Assembly (NCBI GenBank): GCA_026391945.1
Contig: JAPLDA010000060.1
Coordinates: 1 to 44,993 of the forward strand
Source: Bacteroidota bacterium
GTDB lineage: Bacteria > Bacteroidota > Bacteroidia > AKYH767-A > 2013-40CM-41-45
DNA: 44,993 nt
Reading direction: 5' to 3'
The translations under genes were made by a program, and so were the position numbers. Positions 34,826-43,141 of the stretch are shown one piece after another; position 1 is the stretch's first letter; each line of letters opens with the position of its first letter. A model generated the notes under the pieces. The model searched no databases. It had not been told where the DNA came from and saw nothing but the letters and a program-made list of their open reading frames with translations.

Positions 34826-36781
34826 GTGAAAAAAAGAATCGTATGGTTGTTTAGCTTTCTTGCCCTGCAATCGTTTGCACAGGGACAGCGATTCGTTAAC
34901 TCCATGGATATTTCCGAATCAGAAGGGAAGGCTGCCATGAGAAATTTTTGTAGTGAGCATGTTGCTTCTTCTTCACTGGATCGCTATGATTTGAAATACC
35001 ACCGTCTTGATTGGCATGTGGATCCCAATGTGAATTTTATTTCAGGTGCCATCACTTCTTATTTCCAGGTAGTGGATGCTAATTTTTCTGAAATAGATTT
35101 TGAACTGGCCGATAACATGTCAGTCGATTCGACATCTTATCATTCTGTTCCCATTTCATTTCTCCATTCAACAGGAGACCTGCTGCGGATTACATTTCCC
35201 TCAGTCATTTCACAGGGTAACCTGGATTCAGTAACAGTTTATTATCATGGTACTCCCGGTGCAACAGGTTTCGGATCGTTTGCACAGGATTATCATTCCG
35301 GTGTTCCCATCATCTGGACATTGTCGGAACCATACGGTGCAAAAGACTGGTGGCCGTGCAAGCAGGAACTCAGTGACAAAATTGATTCTCTTGATATCCT
35401 TGTCACCACTCCACAGGCTTACCGGGCAGCCAGTAACGGGTTGCTTGTTTCAGAAATATCCAATCCTGATTTTTCAAAAACATATCACTGGCAAACTCAT
35501 TACCCGGTGGCGGCTTACCTTGTTGCCATTGCTGTCACCAACTATGTGTATTATACGGATTATGTCACGTTGAATTCCGGCGACTCACTGCCCATTCTCA
35601 ATTACGTTTACCCGGAAAGTTTAAGCGATGCACAATATTATTTGCCTGACATCAAGGCGATCATCAGGATCTATGATAGTTTACTGATTGACTATCCTTA
35701 TCACAGGGAAAAATACGGTCACGCTGAATTCGGCTGGGGCGGAGGAATGGAGCACCAGACGATGAGTTTTGTCGGGGGCTTCGGTCATAATTTAATTGCT
35801 CATGAATGTGCACATCAATGGTTCGGTGATTTGATCACACCGGCCAGTTGGAAGGATATATGGCTCAACGAAGGATTCGCAACATACTTTGCTGCTATAA
35901 CTGAAGAAATTCTTTTTCCGGAATCCTGGCATCCCTGGAAAACAAACACGATGAACCTGGTCACCGCGCAGCAGGATGGTTCGGTGTTTTGTGATGATAC
36001 CACCAGTGTTTCCCGGATTTTCAGCGGCCGGCTTTCCTATAATAAGGGAGCTTTTTTACTTCACATGCTTCGCTGGCAACTGGGGGATTCACTTTTTTTT
36101 CTAAGCCTACGGAATTATCTCAGCGATCCGCAACTTGCCTTTCATTATGCCTCTACGCCGGATCTTCAGCATCACCTCGAACAGGTAAGCAATCAAAATC
36201 TCTCTCATTTTTTTAACCAGTGGTATGCCGGTCAGGGTTACCCGATGTATCACCTGACATGGAACCAACAGGCGAATCATTTTTATCTGAAAATAGAACA
36301 GCGCCAGTCGCATCCGTCTGTTTCGTTTTTTGAAATGCCCGTGCCTGTTGAACTCCGTGGTGAAGGCCATGATACTATCCTTGTGTTGAATCATACGTAT
36401 TCCGGCCAGTTGTTTTCCCTGGACATTCCGTTTCATGTCGACACCATTTCTTTCGATCCGCAGCAATGGATTTTGGCGGCGCACAATATGATAACGTATA
36501 ACCCGGTTTTCAGTCCAGGCAACCCGGATCCGCTGTCATCACAGTTGTATGTGTATCCGGTACCAGCAGAAACAGTTATTAAAATTTACAGTTCTTCTTC
36601 TGCCCGGTTGGAGGAAGCAACCATGTATGATGTGCTGGGAAACCTGGTCATGCAATACATTCTCCAGCCGTCCATGCTTCCTTACGAACTTGATGTTTCC
36701 GGAATAGAAGCCGGTGTTTACCTGTTGAATGTAAAAACTGATCTCGGCACGGTCACAAAAAAAATAGTCAGAACCCGTTAA
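34826..36781 (+). CDS. M1-family zinc aminopeptidase with T9SS sorting domain
   Basis: 651 residues from GTG 34826, which gives a compact signal peptide (KKRIVWLFSFLALQSFA, cleavage before Gln-Gly). In-frame ATG 34790 and a start at 34739 give longer N-termini, but TATCTTTA at 34793-34800 resembles a -7 element and would put them upstream of transcription. The gluzincin site is complete: GGGMEHQT (Glu309, exopeptidase loop), HECAHQW (His326, Glu327, His330), Glu349 in LNEGFA. The last ~80 residues carry a type A T9SS domain (YVYPVPAETVIKIYSS, then GIEAGVYLLNV). It probably trims peptides outside the cell. The start is uncertain. Confidence 0.9.
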   Translation: MKKRIVWLFSFLALQSFAQGQRFVNSMDISESEGKAAMRNFCSEHVASSSLDRYDLKYHRLDWHVDPNVNFISGAITSYFQVVDANFSEIDFELADNMSVDSTSYHSVPISFLHSTGDLLRITFPSVISQGNLDSVTVYYHGTPGATGFGSFAQDYHSGVPIIWTLSEPYGAKDWWPCKQELSDKIDSLDILVTTPQAYRAASNGLLVSEISNPDFSKTYHWQTHYPVAAYLVAIAVTNYVYYTDYVTLNSGDSLPILNYVYPESLSDAQYYLPDIKAIIRIYDSLLIDYPYHREKYGHAEFGWGGGMEHQTMSFVGGFGHNLIAHECAHQWFGDLITPASWKDIWLNEGFATYFAAITEEILFPESWHPWKTNTMNLVTAQQDGSVFCDDTTSVSRIFSGRLSYNKGAFLLHMLRWQLGDSLFFLSLRNYLSDPQLAFHYASTPDLQHHLEQVSNQNLSHFFNQWYAGQGYPMYHLTWNQQANHFYLKIEQRQSHPSVSFFEMPVPVELRGEGHDTILVLNHTYSGQLFSLDIPFHVDTISFDPQQWILAAHNMITYNPVFSPGNPDPLSSQLYVYPVPAETVIKIYSSSSARLEEATMYDVLGNLVMQYILQPSMLPYELDVSGIEAGVYLLNVKTDLGTVTKKIVRTR

Positions 36782-36784
36782 TGA

Positions 36785-37630
36785 TCAGTTTGTTTTCGCT
36801 GGTGTTTTCTTTTTGAGCAAAAAAGTTTTGACGATATAAAAAGCAGAGACAGCCAGGAAGATGGCACCGAGCATGGCTACGATGGAAGAGCCCGCCGGGA
36901 AATCGAATTTGTAGGATACATGCAAACCGAAGAATGCACCGGAGATGCTAAGCACGATGGCTATGATCACAACTGCTGCATTTTTCCTCGCCAGCATGAT
37001 GGCTCCCACGGCAGGAATGATCAGGAAAGAAAATACAGGAATCACTCCGCTGATGCGAACAGCGAATACAATGCTCAGCCCGATGGAAATGTAAAAAAGA
37101 AAATTCCATGGATTGAAAATGCCGATGGAATGTCCTTCATTGTTTTCAAATCGTTGAGTGAGGGAAAAGAATTTTCTAAAAAAAATGATGTGAAGCAAAG
37201 CGAGGCATCCGAAAACAATACCCGTCATTTTGATCTGGTCCCAGCTTACTGATAAAATGTTTCCGAATAAAACTTCCTGGATGTCGGAATCGCCGTGCGG
37301 GGTTTTTGAAATAAGCATGACTGTTACCGCAGAAGCAATGGCATACAGAATCCCGATGATGGCTTCCAGTTTCAGCCTCTTGTCGCGGATGTTGATCAGC
37401 GACATCAGGAATGCACCGACAATTGCAAAAAGTATGGGGATGAATGTTTTTCCTTTCCCGATGTAATCAGAAAAGGCGACACCCAGCGATGAAATCTGAC
37501 CGAGTGCAAGATCAACAAATACAATTCCTCTTCCAACCACGTGTACGCCGAGGTAGGAGAGAAGGATGCCGACGATGGCGCTGATGGTAAATGCCTGTAC
37601 AATGAAATCGAGTTTAAACATTTCAAACAT
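36785..37630 (-). CDS. Metal ABC transporter permease (ZnuB/MntB-like)
   Basis: 281 residues of the ABC-3 family with about eight membrane helices. LDFIVQAFTISAIVGILLSY opens the protein, followed by GVHVVGRGIVFVDLALGQIS; the coupling region is EAIIGILYAIASAVTVMLIS. It forms the inner-membrane channel for Zn2+, Mn2+ or Fe2+ delivered by the binding protein encoded just upstream. The ATPase that normally sits between the two genes is absent. The gene stops three bases from the convergent M1 peptidase. The metal cannot be assigned from the permease alone. Confidence 0.88.
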   Translation of the reverse strand: MFEMFKLDFIVQAFTISAIVGILLSYLGVHVVGRGIVFVDLALGQISSLGVAFSDYIGKGKTFIPILFAIVGAFLMSLINIRDKRLKLEAIIGILYAIASAVTVMLISKTPHGDSDIQEVLFGNILSVSWDQIKMTGIVFGCLALLHIIFFRKFFSLTQRFENNEGHSIGIFNPWNFLFYISIGLSIVFAVRISGVIPVFSFLIIPAVGAIMLARKNAAVVIIAIVLSISGAFFGLHVSYKFDFPAGSSIVAMLGAIFLAVSAFYIVKTFLLKKKTPAKTN

Positions 37631-37684
37631 GGTGGTTTTTTTTATACTATTGAAATTGATTTTGGATTGACTTAAGAAGCGAAA

Positions 37685-38590
37685 TTATTTCATCACCGAA
37701 ACCAGCTGGTTGATGTTGTAATCAAAGAGATCGTAATAATTTTTAATTCCATCGAAAGCCCCGACCGACGTGGCCAGCGTCAGCACTTTAGCGCCGGTTT
37801 GTTTGGCCACCACGTCAGAAGATGAATTGGTGAAATAGGGAGAGGAGATGATTACTTTGATGGAATTGTTTTTTACCTCGCCGATGATTTTTACAAGTTG
37901 TGAAGGCGTTGGCGGAATGCCAGGTTTCGGTTCCAGGAAATCGACGATCTGCAAACCAAAACGGTTTTCAAAATAACACCACTCGTTGTGGTAGGCGATC
38001 ACTTTCATGCCTTTGTATTTTGCCATGACTGAATTCCATGCTTTCAGTTTCTGGTCGATGGTTTCGTTGAATACTTTCAGGTTCGCTTCAAAATAATTTT
38101 TGTTTTCCGGCGATATTTTTTCAAGCCCGTTGCAGATATTCCTTGCGATGAATTTACCGTTCAACGGATCCAGCCAATAGTGCGGGTTTCCGAAGATGTG
38201 AATGTCGCCTTCTGCCCGGTTGATGCTGGAAGGAACCTGCATCAGCGGAACGCCAAAAGAAGCATCCACATAACCCGGACTTCCTTTCTGAATTTTCTGA
38301 TTTCTTGAACTGGATAGCAGTGAAGGCGACCATCCCGTTTCAAGGTCCAGGCCAAGTGTTACAAAGAGATCTGCATTGGAGAGTTTGATGATGTAACTTG
38401 GTTTAGGATCCACGAAGTGCGGGTTCTGGTAACCTGTTGCAATGGCAAAGACCTCCACCTTGTTGCCGCCGATGATTTCGGTGATGCTTTTGGTGTCCTG
38501 GGTGGTCGTCACCACGTGGATGTTTCCCGCCTGTGCGCGACCGGAGATGATGATGAGAACGATGACAACTATTTTTTGAATGTTTTTCAT
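37685..38590 (-). CDS. Metal ABC transporter substrate-binding protein (ZnuA-like)
   Basis: 301 residues of the cluster A-I (SBP_bac_9) family, with a signal peptide (~1-21, ending RAQA). Likely metal ligands are His58 (NPHFVDPKP), His137 (NPHYWLDP), His201 (AYHNEW) and Asp280 (GAFDGIKNY). The acidic residue often found in the strand before the last domain is replaced by the sequence SSPYF. There is no His-rich loop as in E. coli ZnuA. It delivers metal from the periplasm to the permease encoded 54 bases downstream. It is 42 bases after the barrel gene on the same strand, so one operon is likely. Confidence 0.88.
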   Translation of the reverse strand: MKNIQKIVVIVLIIISGRAQAGNIHVVTTTQDTKSITEIIGGNKVEVFAIATGYQNPHFVDPKPSYIIKLSNADLFVTLGLDLETGWSPSLLSSSRNQKIQKGSPGYVDASFGVPLMQVPSSINRAEGDIHIFGNPHYWLDPLNGKFIARNICNGLEKISPENKNYFEANLKVFNETIDQKLKAWNSVMAKYKGMKVIAYHNEWCYFENRFGLQIVDFLEPKPGIPPTPSQLVKIIGEVKNNSIKVIISSPYFTNSSSDVVAKQTGAKVLTLATSVGAFDGIKNYYDLFDYNINQLVSVMK

Positions 38591-38632
38591 TTTCCTTTTG
38601 TTTAAGTATGCGTAAGAATGATAACGGTTCCA

Positions 38633-39790
38633 TTAATACTGGTGTGCTCCATGTGTGCCGATCACGAAGATCCACCGGAGAAAAATCTGAGTAAAGTTTT
38701 TTTCATAATTGTTCAATGCATCCGGTTGGTTGGCAAACGTGGCTTTGCCCTGCAATTCTATTTTTTGAAATTCAGTCGCGTACCATCCGAATGTTGTGGA
38801 TGCAGCCTGCTCCACGAACTGTACCGAAGAAGGCTTGTTCGTATAGTCATAGCGCGCTGTCACAAACCAGCGTTTTGATACTTGCAGGTTCATGAGCGAA
38901 TACAAACCGATGGAGTTTACCGTGAGGCTGTCGAACTGCGCATGACTGAAATAGATTTCATTCTGAAAGGTGAATGATTTGTAGGTGTTGTATTTTACAG
39001 GCTTCCATTTGTAGGTGAGATCGGCGGCGCCGACATTCGTTTGGTGATCTGTAAAATTCGCTCCTGAAATTCCGGTGAGTCCGAGTTCAAGAGTCGCATT
39101 TGCAGTCAGGTCCCAGAAATTTTTCAGGTGGGCAAGTTTGAGATAATTGTTTTTTGAACTCCTCGCAAACCCCGGGCTGTCACGCGGTCCGTCAGTCACT
39201 TCCACCGTCAGTTCCTGGAAAAATGCCTGGTTCGGAAGCAGCCAGCTGAGTTGAAGTCCCTCATCATTCATTCCTTCCTCTCCAAAAAATCTGACGAAAG
39301 CATTCGGCATATCCACGAAGGCAAGCGCATGAGGATGTACGGGATTTATTCTGCCGAGTGCCTGTTTGAATTTCCCGGCTTTGAGCTGCAGGTGAGCGGG
39401 AAGCGAAAGCGTGGTTAAATATCCTTCTTCAATTTCGCTTTTGAATTCCCCCGTTACGGGGTCGCGTGTAATGGAAATAAAAAAATCTGCTTTGGCATAC
39501 GGATCCACAGTCGACTGAAGCGATATCTCCGTTTCGTGAAGGTTGGCGTCAAAATTACGGCTGTGGTTACTTTGGTAACTTCCCCTGAAATCACCGATCA
39601 CGCTGATGTCCGGGTTGGCCGATGGCGCTGATCTCGGAGCGGGAGCATTCGTTACAGCATTGTTTTCCTGCGTCAGTTGTTTCTGTATCTCCTGTAACAA
39701 CAGGGAGTCCGGAGTCGTGCTGTCAGTCTGAGCATACACGGGAGAAATCAGCAGGATGGAGAAAGTGATTGCACCAATTATTTTTATCAT
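38633..39790 (-). CDS. Outer-membrane beta-barrel protein, porin-like, in metal-uptake operon
   Basis: 385 residues. A signal peptide (MIKIIGAITFSILLISPVYA) is followed by a ~40-residue polar Gln/Asn/Pro-rich linker and then alternating strands (e.g. HETEISLQSTVDPYAKADFF, LQLKAGKFKQALGRINP). The C-terminus ends in aromatic Tyr, as in many barrels. There is no TonB box or plug domain, so it is more like a phosphate-selective-porin-type channel than a TonB receptor. Its place upstream of the ZnuA-like gene suggests metal passage across the outer membrane. Substrate is inferred only from context. Confidence 0.65.
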   Translation of the reverse strand: MIKIIGAITFSILLISPVYAQTDSTTPDSLLLQEIQKQLTQENNAVTNAPAPRSAPSANPDISVIGDFRGSYQSNHSRNFDANLHETEISLQSTVDPYAKADFFISITRDPVTGEFKSEIEEGYLTTLSLPAHLQLKAGKFKQALGRINPVHPHALAFVDMPNAFVRFFGEEGMNDEGLQLSWLLPNQAFFQELTVEVTDGPRDSPGFARSSKNNYLKLAHLKNFWDLTANATLELGLTGISGANFTDHQTNVGAADLTYKWKPVKYNTYKSFTFQNEIYFSHAQFDSLTVNSIGLYSLMNLQVSKRWFVTARYDYTNKPSSVQFVEQAASTTFGWYATEFQKIELQGKATFANQPDALNNYEKNFTQIFLRWIFVIGTHGAHQY

Positions 39791-39889
39791 GGAATGGTTT
39801 TATCATGCAGTATGAAAAGGAAGTAATATGAAAGCACTTGCTTTCATAGCATCAGTTTTTAAAGGGTCAGCTTTAAACTGATCAATGCA

Positions 39890-40228
39890 TTATACAACCG
39901 GAGGTCCCCTGAAAAATAAAAAAGGAGAAGATGAATAAAAATAATCACATGATGTTCCTGTTGAAACAGAAACCGGAATAACAGAAGTATGCAAAGTGAA
40001 AATGTTTGCCTCATGAAACATCGGCGGAACTGAAAACTGCAGCATGTCGCAATGCTGATGCAGGGCTTCGACATGCGTGGATGTTTCGGAATGTGCAATT
40101 AAGTCAAACGTGTCATCGTGATCGGTAAGTTGATGAATAAGTTCAGTGGGCGTCACAAAAAAGGAAACGGCAGCCAGGAGAAACCAGGCTATCCATTTTC
40201 TTATGTTGTTTTGTTTAGCTGAATACAT
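39890..40228 (-). CDS. Small His-rich membrane/exported protein of unknown function
   Basis: 112 residues. One hydrophobic segment (~12-26, IAWFLLAAVSFFVTP) is followed by a segment rich in His and acidic residues (IHQLTDHDDTFDLIAHSE; HVEALHQHCDMLQF) and a C-terminus ending FFRGPPVV. I recall small Bacteroidota proteins with the same plan and RGPP ending near metal transport genes, uncharacterised as far as I know. The cluster of His, Asp and Cys could bind zinc or copper. It is first gene of the module, 99 bases from the barrel gene. A -7 element lies only five bases before its ATG, so the mRNA may be nearly leaderless. Confidence 0.6.
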   Translation of the reverse strand: MYSAKQNNIRKWIAWFLLAAVSFFVTPTELIHQLTDHDDTFDLIAHSETSTHVEALHQHCDMLQFSVPPMFHEANIFTLHTSVIPVSVSTGTSCDYFYSSSPFLFFRGPPVV

Positions 40229-40233
40229 TCAAT

Positions 40234-40261
40234 CAAAAATAAGAAAATTAAATCGTGTCAA
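40234..40261 (-). promoter_or_regulatory. Promoter of the metal-uptake module
   Basis: On the minus strand: TTG (40259-40261) within AATTGACACG, 17 bases, TATTTTTG (40234-40241). It is five bases from the ATG of the small His-rich gene. A Zur or Fur operator was looked for, and no clear palindrome was found. Confidence 0.6.
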
Positions 40262-40299
40262 TTGTTAAGTAAAGGATAAAGTTCCTGATCGGGATCGAA

Positions 40300-41751
40300 T
40301 TACTTTGGCAATTTGAATTTTCCTGATTCCAGGTCGCTGATAAATCCACTGACCTTTTCAGTATCGAGGCGTTTGGCAATGATTCGTTTCCTGTCGTCGA
40401 GGAGGTAAATCACCGGCGTGGAATAAATATCATAGTAGTTCCTGAAGTTCGTCTGGTTGTATAAATCAGAAACATTCAGCCAGTCGAGTTTGTTATCGCG
40501 AATGTATTTCTTCCACACTTCCATGTCGGATTCTATTCCGACTGCAAAAACTTCAATACTGATTTTTGTTTTGACGCTGTCGTAATAGTGCAGGAGTTTT
40601 GGAATTTCAATTTTACAATGGCTGCAGGTAGGGTCCCAGAATACCAGTACGGTGTATTTTGTTTTCAATCCATACAAGGTATGCATGACGAAAGCCGTAT
40701 CCGGCATGGCCAGGTCATGTGCGGGAGTGAAGAGAATATTTGGTTTTATCTTTTCGACACGCTCATGAATTTTCGCTTTCAGCGTGGAGTCGGCCCAGTA
40801 AGCGAGATCGGATAAATAATATTTTTCCGCCAGGTGAACAAAAATTTTATCGAATCCCATGATCTTGGAATTCTCATACGTGTTGGTGAAAGTGGCTACG
40901 CAATATTTAAAGACTTCCTTGTTCGCTTTTGCTTTTTCGATGATGGTGTCCAGTGAAGCAATCAGCGAATCCGGAATCTGTGCCGTGAGTTGTGTGGTAT
41001 ACATCTTTACCTTGCCTTCAAAAATCGGCGTGCGAAGCATCCGTGCATCGCTGAAGTCTACGTTGTCCCAGAAATGAAGTTTGAAATAGCGGAATTGAAA
41101 AGTGGAATCGATGTTTCCTTTTTCATCTTTCGGCGGCTCTGGAACTTCCGGTTCCGACATGGTCTTGAAAATTTTTGCCATGAACGATTTCGGGTAATCG
41201 TTCATCATTTTAATACGGTAAGCTTTTACTTCTTTGTCAAGAGCAGTCACTTCCCCGCGAATCGCTTTGGTGGAATCTTTATTGTCTTTGTTTGCATCCA
41301 GCCTGTTCTTCAGTGAAGAAGATTGTTTGGATTTCTCAACGATAAATTTCTGATGCTCACTGAAGAGTTTGTTTTCCTGTGTTCCGCTGCATTTAAAGTT
41401 GCTGATAAAATCGATGGTGTCGGATTCGATCGTGAATTTTTGTTCATCAACAAGAATTTCAAAATACGTTTTACTGGGCATGATCACGAGGTAGATTCCG
41501 CCGGGCAACGAATCCTTCCCGCTGAAAGTTCCCCAACCGTCTTTGTTGATCCTCGTGGTGTCTTTGATGAATTGCTTTTCCCCAAAGTGATAACCGAGGT
41601 AACAAATCGTGTCTTTCAACCCGTTGATGTGAACCTTGATTTCATGACCCGCTGGTCTTACGTCAGAAGAAAATACAAATACAAAAGCAAGCATCAAACA
41701 TAGTCCGGTCCATACAGGAAAACTCATTTTTTTCATAAGCTTCAATTTCAT
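40300..41751 (-). CDS. TlpA-like thioredoxin-fold protein with N-terminal DUF4369-type region
   Basis: 483 residues. The N-terminus has a signal or anchor (~8-29, FPVWTGLCLMLAFVFVF). Residues ~35-140 resemble the DUF4369 beta domain (GLKDTICYLGYHFGEKQF), a helical middle follows, and from ~340 a redoxin fold with the active site WDPTCSHCKIEIP, Cys376-Ser-His-Cys379. The cis-Pro loop is YSTPVIYLLDD. It probably reduces disulfides in the periplasm or for cytochrome maturation, as in Bacteroidota ResA/TlpA paralogs. ATG 41751 is used; Met6 is a possible start. A TACCTTTG -7 element lies about 34 bases upstream. Confidence 0.82.
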   Translation of the reverse strand: MKLKLMKKMSFPVWTGLCLMLAFVFVFSSDVRPAGHEIKVHINGLKDTICYLGYHFGEKQFIKDTTRINKDGWGTFSGKDSLPGGIYLVIMPSKTYFEILVDEQKFTIESDTIDFISNFKCSGTQENKLFSEHQKFIVEKSKQSSSLKNRLDANKDNKDSTKAIRGEVTALDKEVKAYRIKMMNDYPKSFMAKIFKTMSEPEVPEPPKDEKGNIDSTFQFRYFKLHFWDNVDFSDARMLRTPIFEGKVKMYTTQLTAQIPDSLIASLDTIIEKAKANKEVFKYCVATFTNTYENSKIMGFDKIFVHLAEKYYLSDLAYWADSTLKAKIHERVEKIKPNILFTPAHDLAMPDTAFVMHTLYGLKTKYTVLVFWDPTCSHCKIEIPKLLHYYDSVKTKISIEVFAVGIESDMEVWKKYIRDNKLDWLNVSDLYNQTNFRNYYDIYSTPVIYLLDDRKRIIAKRLDTEKVSGFISDLESGKFKLPK

Positions 41752-41784
41752 CCGTTAAACTTTATGTAGCAAGTAATGGTTTCG

Positions 41785-41792
41785 CAAAGGTA
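41785..41792 (-). promoter_or_regulatory. -7 element of the TlpA-like gene
   Basis: TACCTTTG on the minus strand followed by CGAAACC. No matching TTG at the expected distance. Confidence 0.5.
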
Positions 41793-41886
41793 AAATCCTA
41801 TGGATAGCCTGCATGAAGGAATCATAAATTCCGGGGCTTAATCAGAATCTGTTCCTTGCAGATTCCAATCACGAAATTTTTGAAAA

Positions 41887-42981
41887 TTACAAATTCCCTC
41901 TCAATGCCTGTTCCCTCTCAATGGATTCAAACAGGGCTTTGAAATTTCCCTTACCGAATGATTTGGCTCCTTTCCGCTGGATGATTTCAAAAAAAACAGT
42001 TGGCCTGTCCTGGACTGGTTTCGTAAACAACTGGAGCAGGTACCCTTCTTCATCACGGTCAACGAGGATGTTCAGGCGTTTCAGCGTTTCGATGTCTTCA
42101 TCAATTTTTCCGACACGCTCAATTAAATCGACATAATAATTTTCCGGAACATAGAGAAAATCGACTCCGCGGCTGCGAAGTTCCGTAACCGTGTGTTCGA
42201 TGTCGTCCGTGAGAACAGCGATGTGCTGAACTCCTGCACCATGATAAAATTCGATGTACTCTTCAATCTGCGATTTTTTCTTTCCGCTCGCCGGCTCATT
42301 GATCGGGAACTTCACGTACCCGTTTCCATTGGAAACCACTTTGCTCATCAACGCCGAATATTCGGTGCTGATATCCTTGTCATCGAAGGTGAGCAGGAGT
42401 TTGAAGCCCATCACATCTTCGTAAAATTTCACCCACTGGTTCATGGCTCCGAGTTCCACGTTCCCGACACAATGATCCACCACTTTCAACCCAACGGGTT
42501 TGACTGTGAGGGAACTTTTGGCAGGCTTATATCCCGGGAGAAAAACTCCTTTGTAATTTTTTCTTTCCACGAATTTGTGAATCGTGTCGCCGTAGGTATG
42601 AATCGAAGCAATTTTTACTTCGCCGTTTTCATCGCTCAATACCGTAGGCTGCGTATGTGCTTTCGCGCCGCGCGACATGGTTTCGTAAAAAGATTTTTCA
42701 GCATCATCCACCCATAACGCCAGGACTTTTACTCCATCACCATGCTTTACATGATGCTGGGTGATTTCACTTTCAGGCTGCAGCGAAGAGGTAAGGATGA
42801 TCCTGATTTTTCCCTGCTGCAAAACATACGATGCACGGTCGCGGACACCGGTTTCCGGGCCGGCGTAGGCGATGAGTTCATAACCCCAGGCAACCTGGTA
42901 GTAATAGGCCGACTGCTTGGCATTGCCAACCCAGAATTCAACGTGATCAGTTCCGTTTAACGGAAGAAAGTCTTGTGACAT
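41887..42981 (-). CDS. hppD: 4-Hydroxyphenylpyruvate dioxygenase
   Basis: 364 residues from the ATG at 42981. A longer open frame begins 31 codons upstream, but it overlaps the promoter, and MSQDFLPLNGTDHVEFWVGN is the family start. The Fe(II) ligands are His170 (VVDHCVGNVE), His253 (GVQHIAVLTDD) and Glu332 (VFFEIIQRKG). The enzyme turns 4-hydroxyphenylpyruvate into homogentisate in tyrosine breakdown. Downstream homogentisate genes are not adjacent. It follows yidC on the same strand with its own promoter, so the pairing seems coincidental. Confidence 0.95.
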   Translation of the reverse strand: MSQDFLPLNGTDHVEFWVGNAKQSAYYYQVAWGYELIAYAGPETGVRDRASYVLQQGKIRIILTSSLQPESEITQHHVKHGDGVKVLALWVDDAEKSFYETMSRGAKAHTQPTVLSDENGEVKIASIHTYGDTIHKFVERKNYKGVFLPGYKPAKSSLTVKPVGLKVVDHCVGNVELGAMNQWVKFYEDVMGFKLLLTFDDKDISTEYSALMSKVVSNGNGYVKFPINEPASGKKKSQIEEYIEFYHGAGVQHIAVLTDDIEHTVTELRSRGVDFLYVPENYYVDLIERVGKIDEDIETLKRLNILVDRDEEGYLLQLFTKPVQDRPTVFFEIIQRKGAKSFGKGNFKALFESIEREQALRGNL

Positions 42982-43043
42982 GGTATTAAATTTATGATTG
43001 AATGGCGTATCGAATACATGTTTCCCATGAGTGTGGGAAGACG

Positions 43044-43074
43044 CAAATATCTTAATAAAGTCAGGAATAATCAA
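43044..43074 (-). promoter_or_regulatory. Promoter of the dioxygenase gene
   Basis: Minus strand: TTG (43072-43074), 20 bases, GATATTTG (43044-43051), then CGTCTTCC, which repeats the TTTGCGTC start seen at hppA and rpsF. It gives a leader of roughly 60 bases. Confidence 0.6.
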
Positions 43075-43141
43075 ATCCGTTAAAGCGGGATCAGGGCAAC
43101 GTCTACGATAGTTTTCCGGTTATACAGCTACTCTATCGGTA

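Noticed and set aside
40229-40299. Zur or Fur operator before the metal module
   Set aside because: No convincing palindrome; AT-rich sequence gives only chance matches.
42982-43074. 31-codon N-terminal extension of the dioxygenase
   Set aside because: It overlaps the promoter and has no similarity to the family start.
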